A DNA stretch of 64,000 nucleotides from an uncultured Pseudomonadota bacterium (GTDB lineage Bacteria; Pseudomonadota; Gammaproteobacteria; Burkholderiales; SG8-39): contig CAIKRR010000038.1 in assembly GCA_903829815.1 (NCBI GenBank), forward strand, positions 1 through 64,000, in the 5' to 3' direction. The translations under genes and the position numbers were made by a program. Numbering within the stretch: the first letter of the stretch is position 1; every line of letters starts with the position of its first letter. Below are positions 8,446 to 16,178 of the stretch, one piece after another. The notes under the pieces are model-generated. The model worked only from the letters and a program-made list of their open reading frames with translations, made no database searches and was not told where the DNA came from.

Positions 8446-8943
8446 GTGAGCGACAACGAGCATTCGACTTTCATCAAGACCCCCCGACAACTCATTGTGG
8501 TCATCGTCCTGTCGTTTCTGGTTCCCACCTTGCTGATCGTGTTTTTCACTCAGTTCATCACCGGCAATCTGAACGTGCAGACGGCCAACGCCGATCCGGC
8601 AGCCCTTATCGAGCGCATCCGCCCGCTTGCCCAGGTGGCTATCGGCGAGCCGCCGCCTGCGCCGACTCAGGCGGCTGCGCCCGTGGCTGCCAAGAGTGTC
8701 TCGCTCACCGGCGAGCAGGTCGTGGCCCAAGTGTGCAATGTCTGCCACCAGGCTGGACTTGCCGGGGCTCCCAAGATCGGTGACAAGGCCGCCTGGGCGC
8801 CTCGTATTGCCCAGGGCATGGATACGCTCTACGTCAGTGCCATCAAGGGCAAGAACGCGATGCCCGCTCGCGGGGGCAATGCAGCGTTGAGCGATGCCGA
8901 GGTCAAGGCTGCCGTCGACCGGCTGGTTGCTTCCTCGAAGTAG
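8446..8943 (+). CDS. membrane-anchored cytochrome c5-type protein
   Basis: The 165-residue protein has one N-terminal membrane segment (about residues 15-38), a Pro/Ala-rich linker and a C-terminal class I cytochrome c domain. The heme site is C97-N-V-C-H101. The likely axial methionine is M139 in GKNAMPARGG, a typical c5 pattern. The domain would sit in the periplasm and carry electrons to terminal oxidases or other reductases. The start is a GTG preceded by GGGAG at 8437-8441; the frame is open upstream but loses similarity. It is transcribed divergently from the tRNA. Confidence 0.9.
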   Translation: MSDNEHSTFIKTPRQLIVVIVLSFLVPTLLIVFFTQFITGNLNVQTANADPAALIERIRPLAQVAIGEPPPAPTQAAAPVAAKSVSLTGEQVVAQVCNVCHQAGLAGAPKIGDKAAWAPRIAQGMDTLYVSAIKGKNAMPARGGNAALSDAEVKAAVDRLVASSK

Positions 8944-9094
8944 TTCAGGCAGGCGGGTTTTCCAGGCATGCCCCAGGCACGTCCGGCATGGTGCGCAATG
9001 TTGTCATCCTGACGCCGCGCAGCTTTCCTGTCACGATCGTCGGCATAGAATGCGGCATCGTTTTTCACCATAACGATGCCCTCGGGGGAGACCC

Positions 9095-10411
9095 ATGATT
9101 CCGCAGCTTGCTCTCCAGTCTGGCAGCCCCCTTCATGAACTCGAACGCAACATCCTCGATTCAAGCACCCGTATCGAGCACTGGTTTCGCGGGCGCTGGC
9201 AGGATCACACCCCGCCGTTCTATGCATCGGTCGATCTGCGCAACAGCAATTTCAAGATCGCGCCGGTAGATACGAACCTGTTTCCAGGTGGTTTCAACAA
9301 CCTGGCCGCGACGTTCCAGCCCCTGTGCGTGCAGGCGGTGATGAGTGCCATCGATCGCATCTGCCCCGATGCGCTCAATCTTCTTCTGGTGCCGGAGAAC
9401 CATACTCGCAACCTGTTCTACCTGCGCAATGTCGCGCGACTGGCTACGATCGTTCACCAGGCCGGGCTCAATGTACGCATCGGAACCTTGAACCCCGAGA
9501 TCACCGAGCCCACGCTGATCGAAGTGCCCGACAATCTGCCTCTGCTGCTCGAGCCGCTGCGGCGCGTGGGCGATCGAATCGTTCTGCCGCCGGTCGAGGC
9601 GCGCCCGGGCATTGCTGCGCTGCCCTCGTTTGATCCGTGCACGGTATTGCTCAACAATGACCTGTCGTCGGGCCTGCCCGAGATCCTCGCCGGCATCACC
9701 TCGCAGTTCGTGCTGCCGCCGCTGCATGCCGGGTGGGCTGTTCGACGCAAGTCGCAACACTTTGCTGCCTATGATGAGGTGGTGGATGATTTTGCCGCCA
9801 TGCTGGGCATCGACCCTTGGCTGGTGAACCCGTATTTCGGTGCCTGTGCCCAGGTCGATTTTCATGCCCGCACCGGCGAGGAGTGCCTGGCCCAGAACGT
9901 CTCGTCGATCCTCGAGCGTATCCGCGCAAAGTACCGTGAATATGGCATCACCGACGATCCCTACGTGGTGGTGAAAGCCGATGCCGGCACCTACGGCATG
10001 GGCATCATGATTGCGCGCTCCCCTGACGATGTTGTCGGTCTGAATCGCAAGGAGCGCAACAAGATGGCGGTGGTGAAGGAGGGCTTGCGCGTTCAGGACG
10101 TCATCATCCAGGAGGGCGTTCATACCCAGGAGACGATCGACGGCGCCGTGGCCGAACCGGTCGTCTACATGATCGACCGGCATGTGGTGGGTGGTTTCTA
10201 CCGCGTCCATGCCGCGCGCGGCATCGACGAGAATCTGAACGCCCCTGGCATGCACTTCGTACCGCTGCCGTTCGAGGCCGGATGCACGACGCCTGATCAC
10301 CTTGCCGACGTCGACGCGACGCCCAATCGGTTCTACGCCTATGGGGTCGTTGCCCGACTGGCGCTCGTTGCAGCCGCCTGCGAACTCGAGCGTACGGCGC
10401 CCCAGGATTGA
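9095..10411 (+). CDS. gshA: glutamate--cysteine ligase (beta/acidithiobacillus type)
   Basis: This 438-residue enzyme is the GshA variant found in Betaproteobacteria and Acidithiobacillus (TIGR02049 type), which differs from E. coli GshA. It joins glutamate and cysteine with ATP in the first step of glutathione synthesis. The N-terminal segment FYASVDLRNSNFKIAPVDTN and the later VVKADAGTYGMGIMIARSPD are characteristic. The latter looks like the ATP-grasp nucleotide site. A GGGGGAG precedes the ATG at 9095. gshB follows after 26 bases, which makes a gshAB operon that probably extends into the PTS genes. Confidence 0.93.
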   Translation: MIPQLALQSGSPLHELERNILDSSTRIEHWFRGRWQDHTPPFYASVDLRNSNFKIAPVDTNLFPGGFNNLAATFQPLCVQAVMSAIDRICPDALNLLLVPENHTRNLFYLRNVARLATIVHQAGLNVRIGTLNPEITEPTLIEVPDNLPLLLEPLRRVGDRIVLPPVEARPGIAALPSFDPCTVLLNNDLSSGLPEILAGITSQFVLPPLHAGWAVRRKSQHFAAYDEVVDDFAAMLGIDPWLVNPYFGACAQVDFHARTGEECLAQNVSSILERIRAKYREYGITDDPYVVVKADAGTYGMGIMIARSPDDVVGLNRKERNKMAVVKEGLRVQDVIIQEGVHTQETIDGAVAEPVVYMIDRHVVGGFYRVHAARGIDENLNAPGMHFVPLPFEAGCTTPDHLADVDATPNRFYAYGVVARLALVAAACELERTAPQD

Positions 10412-10437
10412 TCGAGTCTCACGCAGGAGAGTCTGCC

Positions 10438-11397
10438 ATGCGCCTTGCCATCGTCATCGACCCCTTGCCGAGCATTCGCACCTACAAGGATTCGACCTTC
10501 GCGATGATGCGCGAGGCGGCCGCTCGCGGCCATGAACTGCACGTGATCCTGCCCGATGGACTGTCGTGGCTGGATGGGGTGGTCATGGGACGCGCACGGC
10601 AGATCGCGCTGACCGGCGAGGATGGACCGGATGTCGACTGGTATCGGGTCGACGATGCCCGCAGTCTGCCGCTGTCGCAGTTCGATGCTGTCCTGATGCG
10701 CAAGGATCCGCCGTTCGACATCGAATACGTGACTGCCACCTGGATGCTCGAACATGCGGTGCGCCAGGGCGCGCGGGTGTTCAACGACCCCCGGGCCATT
10801 CGTGATCACTCCGAGAAGCTCTCGATCATGCAGTTCGACCAGTTCTGTGCGCCCACCCTGGTGACTCGGCTGGCCGATGACCTGCACCGGTTCATCGAGC
10901 GGCAGCAAGACGTCATCCTCAAGCCCCTCGACGGCATGGGGGGCGCCGGCATCTTCCGGGTGCGACAGGACGACCCCAACCGCAACATGATCATCGAGAC
11001 GCTCACCGAGCAGGGTGCCCGCACCATCATGGCGCAGCGCTATCTTGCGGCCATCAGCGAAGGCGACAAGAGGGTGCTCCTGATCGATGGCGAGCCGGTG
11101 CCTTACTGTCTGGCGCGCATTCCACGCGCCGGTGAGACGCGCGGTAACCTCGCGGCAGGCGGCACAGGCGTGGCCCGTCCACTGAGTGCTCGCGACGAGG
11201 CCATCGCGCGCTCGGTCGGGCCGGAACTTGCCCGGCGTGGGCTTTTTCTGGTCGGCCTCGATGTGATTGGTGAGCATCTCACCGAGATCAATGTGACCAG
11301 CCCGACCTGTTTTCGCGAGATCACTGCGCAGACCGGTTGCGATGTGGCCGCCCTGTTCATCACGGCCCTCGAGCGCAAGGTCGCTCTCGCGGCGTAG
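10438..11397 (+). CDS. gshB: glutathione synthetase
   Basis: GshB adds glycine to gamma-glutamylcysteine, completing glutathione. The 319-residue ATP-grasp protein begins MRLAIVIDPLPSIRTYKDST. It has the family patterns VLMRKDPPFDIEYVTATWML, VFNDPRAIRDHSEKL, LKPLDGMGGAGIFRV and, near the end, EINVTSPTCFREI. The ATG at 10438 has an AGGAGA site nine bases upstream; an earlier in-frame ATG at 10408 overlaps the gshA stop and is less likely. A 7-bp hairpin follows the gene at 11432-11449. Confidence 0.96.
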   Translation: MRLAIVIDPLPSIRTYKDSTFAMMREAAARGHELHVILPDGLSWLDGVVMGRARQIALTGEDGPDVDWYRVDDARSLPLSQFDAVLMRKDPPFDIEYVTATWMLEHAVRQGARVFNDPRAIRDHSEKLSIMQFDQFCAPTLVTRLADDLHRFIERQQDVILKPLDGMGGAGIFRVRQDDPNRNMIIETLTEQGARTIMAQRYLAAISEGDKRVLLIDGEPVPYCLARIPRAGETRGNLAAGGTGVARPLSARDEAIARSVGPELARRGLFLVGLDVIGEHLTEINVTSPTCFREITAQTGCDVAALFITALERKVALAA

Positions 11398-11431
11398 AAT
11401 CGCGCATTTACAGCATCGACCCACCCGGGTA

Positions 11432-11449
11432 CAGCGCCATCAGGCGCTG
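11432..11449. promoter_or_regulatory. short hairpin between gshB and the EIIA gene
   Basis: CAGCGCC and GGCGCTG form a perfect 7-bp inverted repeat around the loop ATCA. There is no T-run after it, so it is not a classic terminator. It sits just upstream of the EIIA translation start and may act as an mRNA processing, attenuation or stability element. Confidence 0.4.
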
Positions 11450-11473
11450 AATTGACGGATGGTTCTCGAGCCC

Positions 11474-11908
11474 ATGATCGGCATACTCATCATCGCTCAC
11501 GGCTCTCTTGGCGAGAGTCTGATCCAGTGCGCAACGCATGTTCTGGGCGCTCGTCCCTCGCGCGTCGAGAGTCTTGGCGTGTCCAGTCGCGGTGACCCCG
11601 ACCTGCTGCTGGCCGAAGCCAAACGCGTGATTGCCGCGCTCGATGAAGGGGCGGGCGTACTTGTTCTGACCGATATCTGTGGCGGGACGCCTGCCAATGT
11701 GTCCTCGCGCACGATCGCGCCCGGGCAGGTCGAGGCGATTGCCGGTGTCAGCTTGCCGATGCTGATCCGGGCGCTGACCTATCGCAGTCAACCGCTGGCG
11801 GTCGTCATGACCAAGGCCCTGAGTGGTGGCCGCGATGGTGTCAGTGTGCTCGAGGCAGAATCGGGGGTTCCGCGAAGCTCGGGAGGGCAGTGTCATGCCG
11901 CAGGCTGA
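11474..11908 (+). CDS. PTS fructose/mannose-type EIIA component
   Basis: A 144-residue single-domain EIIA of the mannose class. The phosphorylated histidine is H9 in MIGILIIAHGSLGESLI, and the conserved LVLTDICGGTPAN follows. EIIA-Man domains accept phosphate from HPr. No EIIB, EIIC or EIID gene is in the window, which suggests that the protein has a regulatory role, as proposed for incomplete PTS chains in Betaproteobacteria. An in-frame ATG at 11459 would add five residues; I prefer 11474 because the family usually begins at this methionine. The 3' end overlaps ptsH by 14 bases. Confidence 0.9.
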   Translation: MIGILIIAHGSLGESLIQCATHVLGARPSRVESLGVSSRGDPDLLLAEAKRVIAALDEGAGVLVLTDICGGTPANVSSRTIAPGQVEAIAGVSLPMLIRALTYRSQPLAVVMTKALSGGRDGVSVLEAESGVPRSSGGQCHAAG

Positions 11909-12164
11909 AGTCGAGATCGTGAACAAGCTCGGGCTCCATGCCCGTGCCTCGGCCAAGTTCACTCAGGTGGCAGGTCAGTACACCTCGGAAGTCTGGATCA
12001 GTCGCAATACGCGTCGGGTCAATGCCAAGAGCATCATGGGTGTCATGATGCTTGCGGCCGGCAAGGGCAGCCGGGTGCTCATCGAGACCACTGGCGATGA
12101 CGCCGAGGCTGCGCTGGCTGCGCTCGTAACGCTGGTGGCAGACCGCTTTGGCGAAGGCCAGTAA
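11895..12164 (+). CDS. ptsH: phosphocarrier protein HPr
   Basis: HPr carries phosphate from enzyme I to EIIA proteins. The 89-residue protein has the active-site H15 in NKLGLHARASAKF and S46 in VNAKSIMGVMMLAA, the position phosphorylated by HPr kinase in organisms that have it. No HPr kinase gene is in this window. The ATG at 11895 lies inside the end of the EIIA gene and is preceded by GGGAGG, so the two are translationally coupled. ptsI follows. Confidence 0.95.
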   Translation: MPQAEVEIVNKLGLHARASAKFTQVAGQYTSEVWISRNTRRVNAKSIMGVMMLAAGKGSRVLIETTGDDAEAALAALVTLVADRFGEGQ

Positions 12165-12237
12165 GACTGCTGACTCGCCAGCACGGCGAGGCGCGCGTGC
12201 GCGCCCGTCGCGTGCTGTCGACCCTATCGGAAATGAT

Positions 12238-13995
12238 GTGACCTCGACTGTTATCGCACAGGATGCTGGCTCCGACCTGGTGAGTTTCTCGCTCTTCGGT
12301 GCCGGTGTGTCTGCCGGGATCGCGATCGGATACGCGCACCTGGTCTCGTCGGCCAGGCTCGAGGTGGTCCACTACACGATAGAACCCGACCGGGTCGATG
12401 CCGAGGTGGCTCGCTTCGATCAGGCGGTCGCGCGTGTCGGGACTGAACTCACGCGTATTGCCGACAATGCCTCGGCGCTTGCCGAGATGGCGGCCTTCAT
12501 CAACATGCACCGGATGATCCTGTCGGATTCGCAGCTCTCCCAGGTACCGCGCGATATCATCAGGGCGCGACGCTGCAACGCGGAATGGGCGCTGGTCGAG
12601 CAGACCGAACATCTGGCAGCGCAGTTTGATGCGCTCGACGATGTCTACATGCGCGAGCGCAAGGCCGATGTGCAGCAGGTGGCCGAGCGTATCGTCAAGG
12701 CACTCACTGGCACGGCGCGAGCGCTCGAAGGCCCCAGCCACGAAGAGAACGTCATCGTGGTGGCACACGATCTGTCACCGGCAGACATGATTCTCTTCAA
12801 GCAGCACCAGTTTGCGGGCTTCGTCACCGACATTGGCGGGGTGACCTCGCACACGGCCATCGTGGCGCGCAGCCTGAACCTGCCGGCCATCGTCGGGCTG
12901 CATCATGCCCGTCACATGATTCGCGAGAATGAACTGCTCGTGATCGATGGCAGTGAGGGCGTGCTGATCGTCAACCCCGATCGTCACGTTCTCGCCGAGT
13001 ATCAGCTCAAGCAGGATGCCTACCAGCTCGAACGTCAGAAGTTGAAGCGCATCCGCCTGACGCCATCGGCCACGATCGACGGCACGCCGATCGAACTGAT
13101 GGCCAATATCGAACTGCCAGGCGACATGGACGCGGTGCTCGAGTCCGGTGCCAGTGGTATCGGACTGTTTCGCAGTGAATTCCTGTTTCTGAACCGCAAC
13201 GACCTCCCCGACGAGGAAGAGCAATTTGCTGCGTACCGGCGCGTGGCCGAGTCGATGCAGGGGCAACCGGTGGTGGTCAGAAGCCTCGACCTGGGAGCCG
13301 ACAAGACCGTGAACGGCGCCGAGCGCAGTGGCCCCAATCCGGCCCTGGGTCTGCGCGCCATCCGGTTCTGTCTCGCCGAGCCGCAAATGTTCGTGACGCA
13401 GTTGCGCGCGATTCTGCGTGCTTCGCACTACGGCAATGTGCGCCTGCTGTTGCCGATGATTGCGCATGCGCACGAGATCGACCATGCACTGGTGCTTGTC
13501 GCACGCGCAAAGGCGATGCTCGACGAGGCTGGGGTCCCCTATGACAAGGGGATACAGATCGGCGCCATGGTCGAAGTGCCTGCAGCGGCACTGTCGCTGC
13601 CGATGCTGCTCAAGCGGCTCGATTTTCTCTCGATCGGTACCAATGACCTGATTCAGTACACGCTGGCCATTGATCGTACCGACGATACGGTGGCCCATCT
13701 CTACGATCCTCTGCATCCGGCAGTCTTGCATCTGGTGGCCAACACCATTCGTGTCGGTGCGCGTGCCGGTGTGCCTGTGTCGGTGTGCGGCGAAATGGCG
13801 GGCGATACCCGTCTGACCCGCTTGCTGCTCGGCATGGGCCTTCGCCAGTTCTCTGTCCATCCGGCTCATCTGCTCGAGGTCAAGCAGCAGGTGCTTCGCA
13901 CCGACCTGGGTGAGGCAACGCTGGGGGCCGGCCGGGTGCTGCGTTCCTCCGACCCCGAGCGCATCGCACATCTGGTCGATCGACTCAACGCCTGA
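12238..13995 (+). CDS. ptsI: phosphoenolpyruvate--protein phosphotransferase (enzyme I)
   Basis: Enzyme I takes phosphate from phosphoenolpyruvate and passes it to HPr. The phosphohistidine motif GGVTSHTAIVARSLNLPAIV is present, along with the PEP-binding GIGLFRSEFLFL, the segment SIGTNDLIQYTLAIDRTDD and the active-site cysteine in VSVCGEMAGD. The start is not certain. A GTG at 12238 has an upstream GGAAA and gives 585 residues. A GTG at 12280 would begin with SFSLFGAGVSAGIAIG, closer to the usual N-terminus. A TTG at 12148 overlaps ptsH and is least likely. Together with EIIA and HPr it forms a phosphate chain without a sugar permease. Confidence 0.93.
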   Translation: MTSTVIAQDAGSDLVSFSLFGAGVSAGIAIGYAHLVSSARLEVVHYTIEPDRVDAEVARFDQAVARVGTELTRIADNASALAEMAAFINMHRMILSDSQLSQVPRDIIRARRCNAEWALVEQTEHLAAQFDALDDVYMRERKADVQQVAERIVKALTGTARALEGPSHEENVIVVAHDLSPADMILFKQHQFAGFVTDIGGVTSHTAIVARSLNLPAIVGLHHARHMIRENELLVIDGSEGVLIVNPDRHVLAEYQLKQDAYQLERQKLKRIRLTPSATIDGTPIELMANIELPGDMDAVLESGASGIGLFRSEFLFLNRNDLPDEEEQFAAYRRVAESMQGQPVVVRSLDLGADKTVNGAERSGPNPALGLRAIRFCLAEPQMFVTQLRAILRASHYGNVRLLLPMIAHAHEIDHALVLVARAKAMLDEAGVPYDKGIQIGAMVEVPAAALSLPMLLKRLDFLSIGTNDLIQYTLAIDRTDDTVAHLYDPLHPAVLHLVANTIRVGARAGVPVSVCGEMAGDTRLTRLLLGMGLRQFSVHPAHLLEVKQQVLRTDLGEATLGAGRVLRSSDPERIAHLVDRLNA

Positions 13996-14075
13996 CCGGG
14001 CGGCTTGCCCGCCGTCGGACGTGCACCTCGAGCGTGAGCCTTGAGCGTGCAAGGCCCCGTGCTACCATCCCGCAT

Positions 14076-14183
14076 GGCGCCGATTTGACGTTCAGCTTGC
14101 GGGCGCCGGCCATGGCGTGTTGTCGGGTGCCGAGGTAACTCCCCGAAACGCGCCGAGGCCTGAAAACAAATACGGCTAAAGCG
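14076..14183 (+). promoter_or_regulatory. SAM-II-like riboswitch with inserted hairpin, upstream of metX
   Basis: The sequence has the parts of a SAM-II (metA) aptamer. P1 is formed by GGCGCC (14076-14081) and GGCGCC (14102-14107). Between them lies GATTTGACGTTCAGCTTGC, matching the SAM-II loop. A tail AAACAAATACGGCTAAAGCG at 14164-14183 can pair back as a pseudoknot (GCTT with AAGC, CGT with ACG). The conserved GATTT and GCTAAA blocks match what I remember of the metX-type SAM-II RNA. Between P1 and the tail, 14108-14160 folds into an additional long hairpin (GGCC/GGCC, GGCGTGT/ACGCGCC, TCGGG/CCCGA). The location upstream of metX fits control by S-adenosylmethionine. Class assignment is from memory of the consensus, not from a covariance search. 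Confidence 0.72.
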
Positions 14184-14277
14184 AGCGTCGAGTCTCCGAC
14201 CCGTCGACCCGCCTGGCCTGTGACGTGATGGCATGCAGCAGCGCTGCTGTGTGCCTGGTTCTGGTGCCTGCCGGGGT

Positions 14278-14317
14278 GCCCGGTGCGGTCGTTGCGACGA
14301 CCCTCGAGTGCCCGGGT
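14278..14317 (+). promoter_or_regulatory. stem-loop between the SAM-II-like element and metX (candidate expression platform)
   Basis: GGTCGT and ACGACC (14287-14302) form a perfect hairpin with the loop TGCG, enclosed by GCCCGG pairing with CCGGGT. It ends 24 bases before the metX ATG, in a 158-base stretch between aptamer and start codon that holds no gene. It could be the switching hairpin that controls access to the metX start. That role is inference. Confidence 0.45.
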
Positions 14318-14341
14318 GGACTTATCGGGGTTACCCGCGCG

Positions 14342-15556
14342 ATGACTTCAGTTTCTTCGGTCGGCGCCGTGACAGCACGGCGATTGCATGTCGATCAGCC
14401 ACTGCAGACTGTGGCCGGTGGGCTTCTGCCTGCCTATGATCTGGTCTACGAGACCTATGGCACCCCCAATGCCGATCGCTCCAATGCGGTGCTGGTATGT
14501 CATGCCCTGAACGCCTCGCATCATGTCGCCGGTTGGTATGTCGAGGACCCACGCAATGTCGGCTGGTGGGACAACATGATCGGTCCGGGCAAGCCGCTCG
14601 ATACCGATCGGTTCTTCGTGGTGTGCATGAACAATCCTGGCAGCTGCTTCGGTTCAACCGGCCCTGCCTCGATCGATCCGCGCAGTGGGCGGCCCTGGGG
14701 GTCCAGCTTTCCGCTCATGACCGTGACCGACTGGGTCGAAGCGCAAGCGCGACTGGCCGATGCCCTGGGCATCGAGGCCTTTGCGGCGGTGATGGGTGGT
14801 AGCCTCGGTGCCATGCAGGCCTTGCAGTGGGCCATCGCTCGGCCCGACCGCGTGAAGAGTGCGGTGCTGGTGGCGGGGACGGCCAGGCTTACTGCGCAGA
14901 ACATTGCCTTCAACGAAGTGGCACGGCGGGCGATCGTCACCGACCCGGACTTTCACGGGGGTGATTACTACGCCCACGGCGTGAAGCCCAAACGCGGCCT
15001 GCGCCTTGCACGCATGCTGGGGCACATCACCTATCTGTCCGATGACGCGATGATGGAAAAGTTCGGGCGCGCTTCGCGCAGCGAGCAGTTCAGCTACCAC
15101 TTCGATGTCGATTTCGAGGTCGAGTCGTACCTGCGCTACCAGAGCGACAAGTTTGCTGAGTACTTCGACGCCAATACCTATCTGCTCATCACCCGGGCGC
15201 TGGACTACTTCGACCCGGCGCGGTTGCACGGTGGCGATCTGTCGGCGGCCTGCGCAGCGGCAAAGGCCCGGTTCCTGGTGGCCTCGTTTACCTCGGACTG
15301 GCGTTTTTCGCCGGAGCGTTCGCGCGAAGTCGTGAAGGCCCTGATCGACAACCGGCTCGATGTCTCGTATGCCGAGATCGACGCCCCGCACGGGCATGAT
15401 GCCTTTTTGCTTGATGACTGGCGCTATCACGCGGTGGTTCGTGCCTTTTTCGAGACCGTTGCGCGCGAGCAGGGCATCGACGGACAGGATCGCGCCCCCT
15501 TTGATCTGCCCGGCACGCCGCTTGTGCCTGGCTCTGCTGCGGGGTTTGCAGCATGA
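14342..15556 (+). CDS. metX: homoserine O-acyltransferase (MetX family, probably succinyltransferase)
   Basis: MetX activates homoserine by O-acylation in methionine synthesis. The 404-residue alpha/beta-hydrolase has the nucleophile elbow [13 protein letters not shown], the upstream [14 protein letters not shown] and [17 protein letters not shown], and the C-terminal aspartate/histidine region [11 protein letters not shown]. Many proteobacterial MetX proteins have been shown to use succinyl-CoA rather than acetyl-CoA; I cannot settle this from the sequence. I chose the ATG at 14342 because upstream codons cover the regulatory leader. An open frame back to 14225 is ignored. The stop overlaps the metW start (ATGA). 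Confidence 0.93.
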   Translation: MTSVSSVGAVTARRLHVDQPLQTVAGGLLPAYDLVYETYGTPNADRSNAVLVCHALNASHHVAGWYVEDPRNVGWWDNMIGPGKPLDTDRFFVVCMNNPGSCFGSTGPASIDPRSGRPWGSSFPLMTVTDWVEAQARLADALGIEAFAAVMGGSLGAMQALQWAIARPDRVKSAVLVAGTARLTAQNIAFNEVARRAIVTDPDFHGGDYYAHGVKPKRGLRLARMLGHITYLSDDAMMEKFGRASRSEQFSYHFDVDFEVESYLRYQSDKFAEYFDANTYLLITRALDYFDPARLHGGDLSAACAAAKARFLVASFTSDWRFSPERSREVVKALIDNRLDVSYAEIDAPHGHDAFLLDDWRYHAVVRAFFETVAREQGIDGQDRAPFDLPGTPLVPGSAAGFAA

Positions 15557-16167
15557 ACGGCGGCGGGCTGGGGCCGCGCATCGGTCGCGCCGACTTCGAT
15601 GCCATTGCCGACTGGGTGAAACCGGGTGCCACCGTGCTCGATCTGGGTTGTGGCGATGGCACCTTGCTGCGTCACTTGCGCGAGACGCGTGCGGTACGTG
15701 GTTATGGCATCGAGATCGAAGACGACAAGGTGATTGCCTGCTTGAAGAACGGGGTCAATGTCATCCAGGGCGACCTCGATCGGGGTCTGGCCGGGTTTGA
15801 TTCCGGGTCGTTCGATGCCGTGATCCTCTCGCTCACCCTTCAGGCCGTGCGTCAGACCGAGGACCTTGTGCTCGAGATGCTGCGGGTTGGCCGGGAAGGC
15901 ATCGTCACCTTTCCGAACTTTGGCTACTGGCGCCACCGCTTGCAGGTGCTTGCCGGTCGGATGCCGGTGAGTGGCGAGTTGCCCTACAGTTGGTATGACA
16001 CCCCCAATGTCCACCTTTGCACGATCCAGGATTTTGATGACTTCTGTGCCCGTCATTCGATCCGGGTGCTCGAGCGACTGGTGTTCTGCGAGGGCCGTCG
16101 TGTCGATTGGCTGTCCAATCTGCGCGGTAGTCTGGCGGTGTACCGCTTCGAGCGTACGGCGACCTGA
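15553..16167 (+). CDS. metW: methionine biosynthesis protein MetW
   Basis: MetW is a 204-residue methyltransferase-fold protein that partners with MetX and is needed for full homoserine acyltransferase activity in several proteobacteria. The SAM-binding fold is visible in [17 protein letters not shown], followed by [11 protein letters not shown] and [20 protein letters not shown]. The typical [20 protein letters not shown] and [18 protein letters not shown] segments are present. It overlaps metX by four bases, consistent with coupled translation under the SAM-II-like leader. Confidence 0.95.
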   Translation: MNGGGLGPRIGRADFDAIADWVKPGATVLDLGCGDGTLLRHLRETRAVRGYGIEIEDDKVIACLKNGVNVIQGDLDRGLAGFDSGSFDAVILSLTLQAVRQTEDLVLEMLRVGREGIVTFPNFGYWRHRLQVLAGRMPVSGELPYSWYDTPNVHLCTIQDFDDFCARHSIRVLERLVFCEGRRVDWLSNLRGSLAVYRFERTAT

Positions 16168-16178
16168 AGGCGCACCGG

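Noticed and set aside
14225-14341. N-terminal extension of MetX to a GTG at 14225
   Set aside because: It would translate the region after the riboswitch, has no similarity to MetX, and a stem-loop lies within it.
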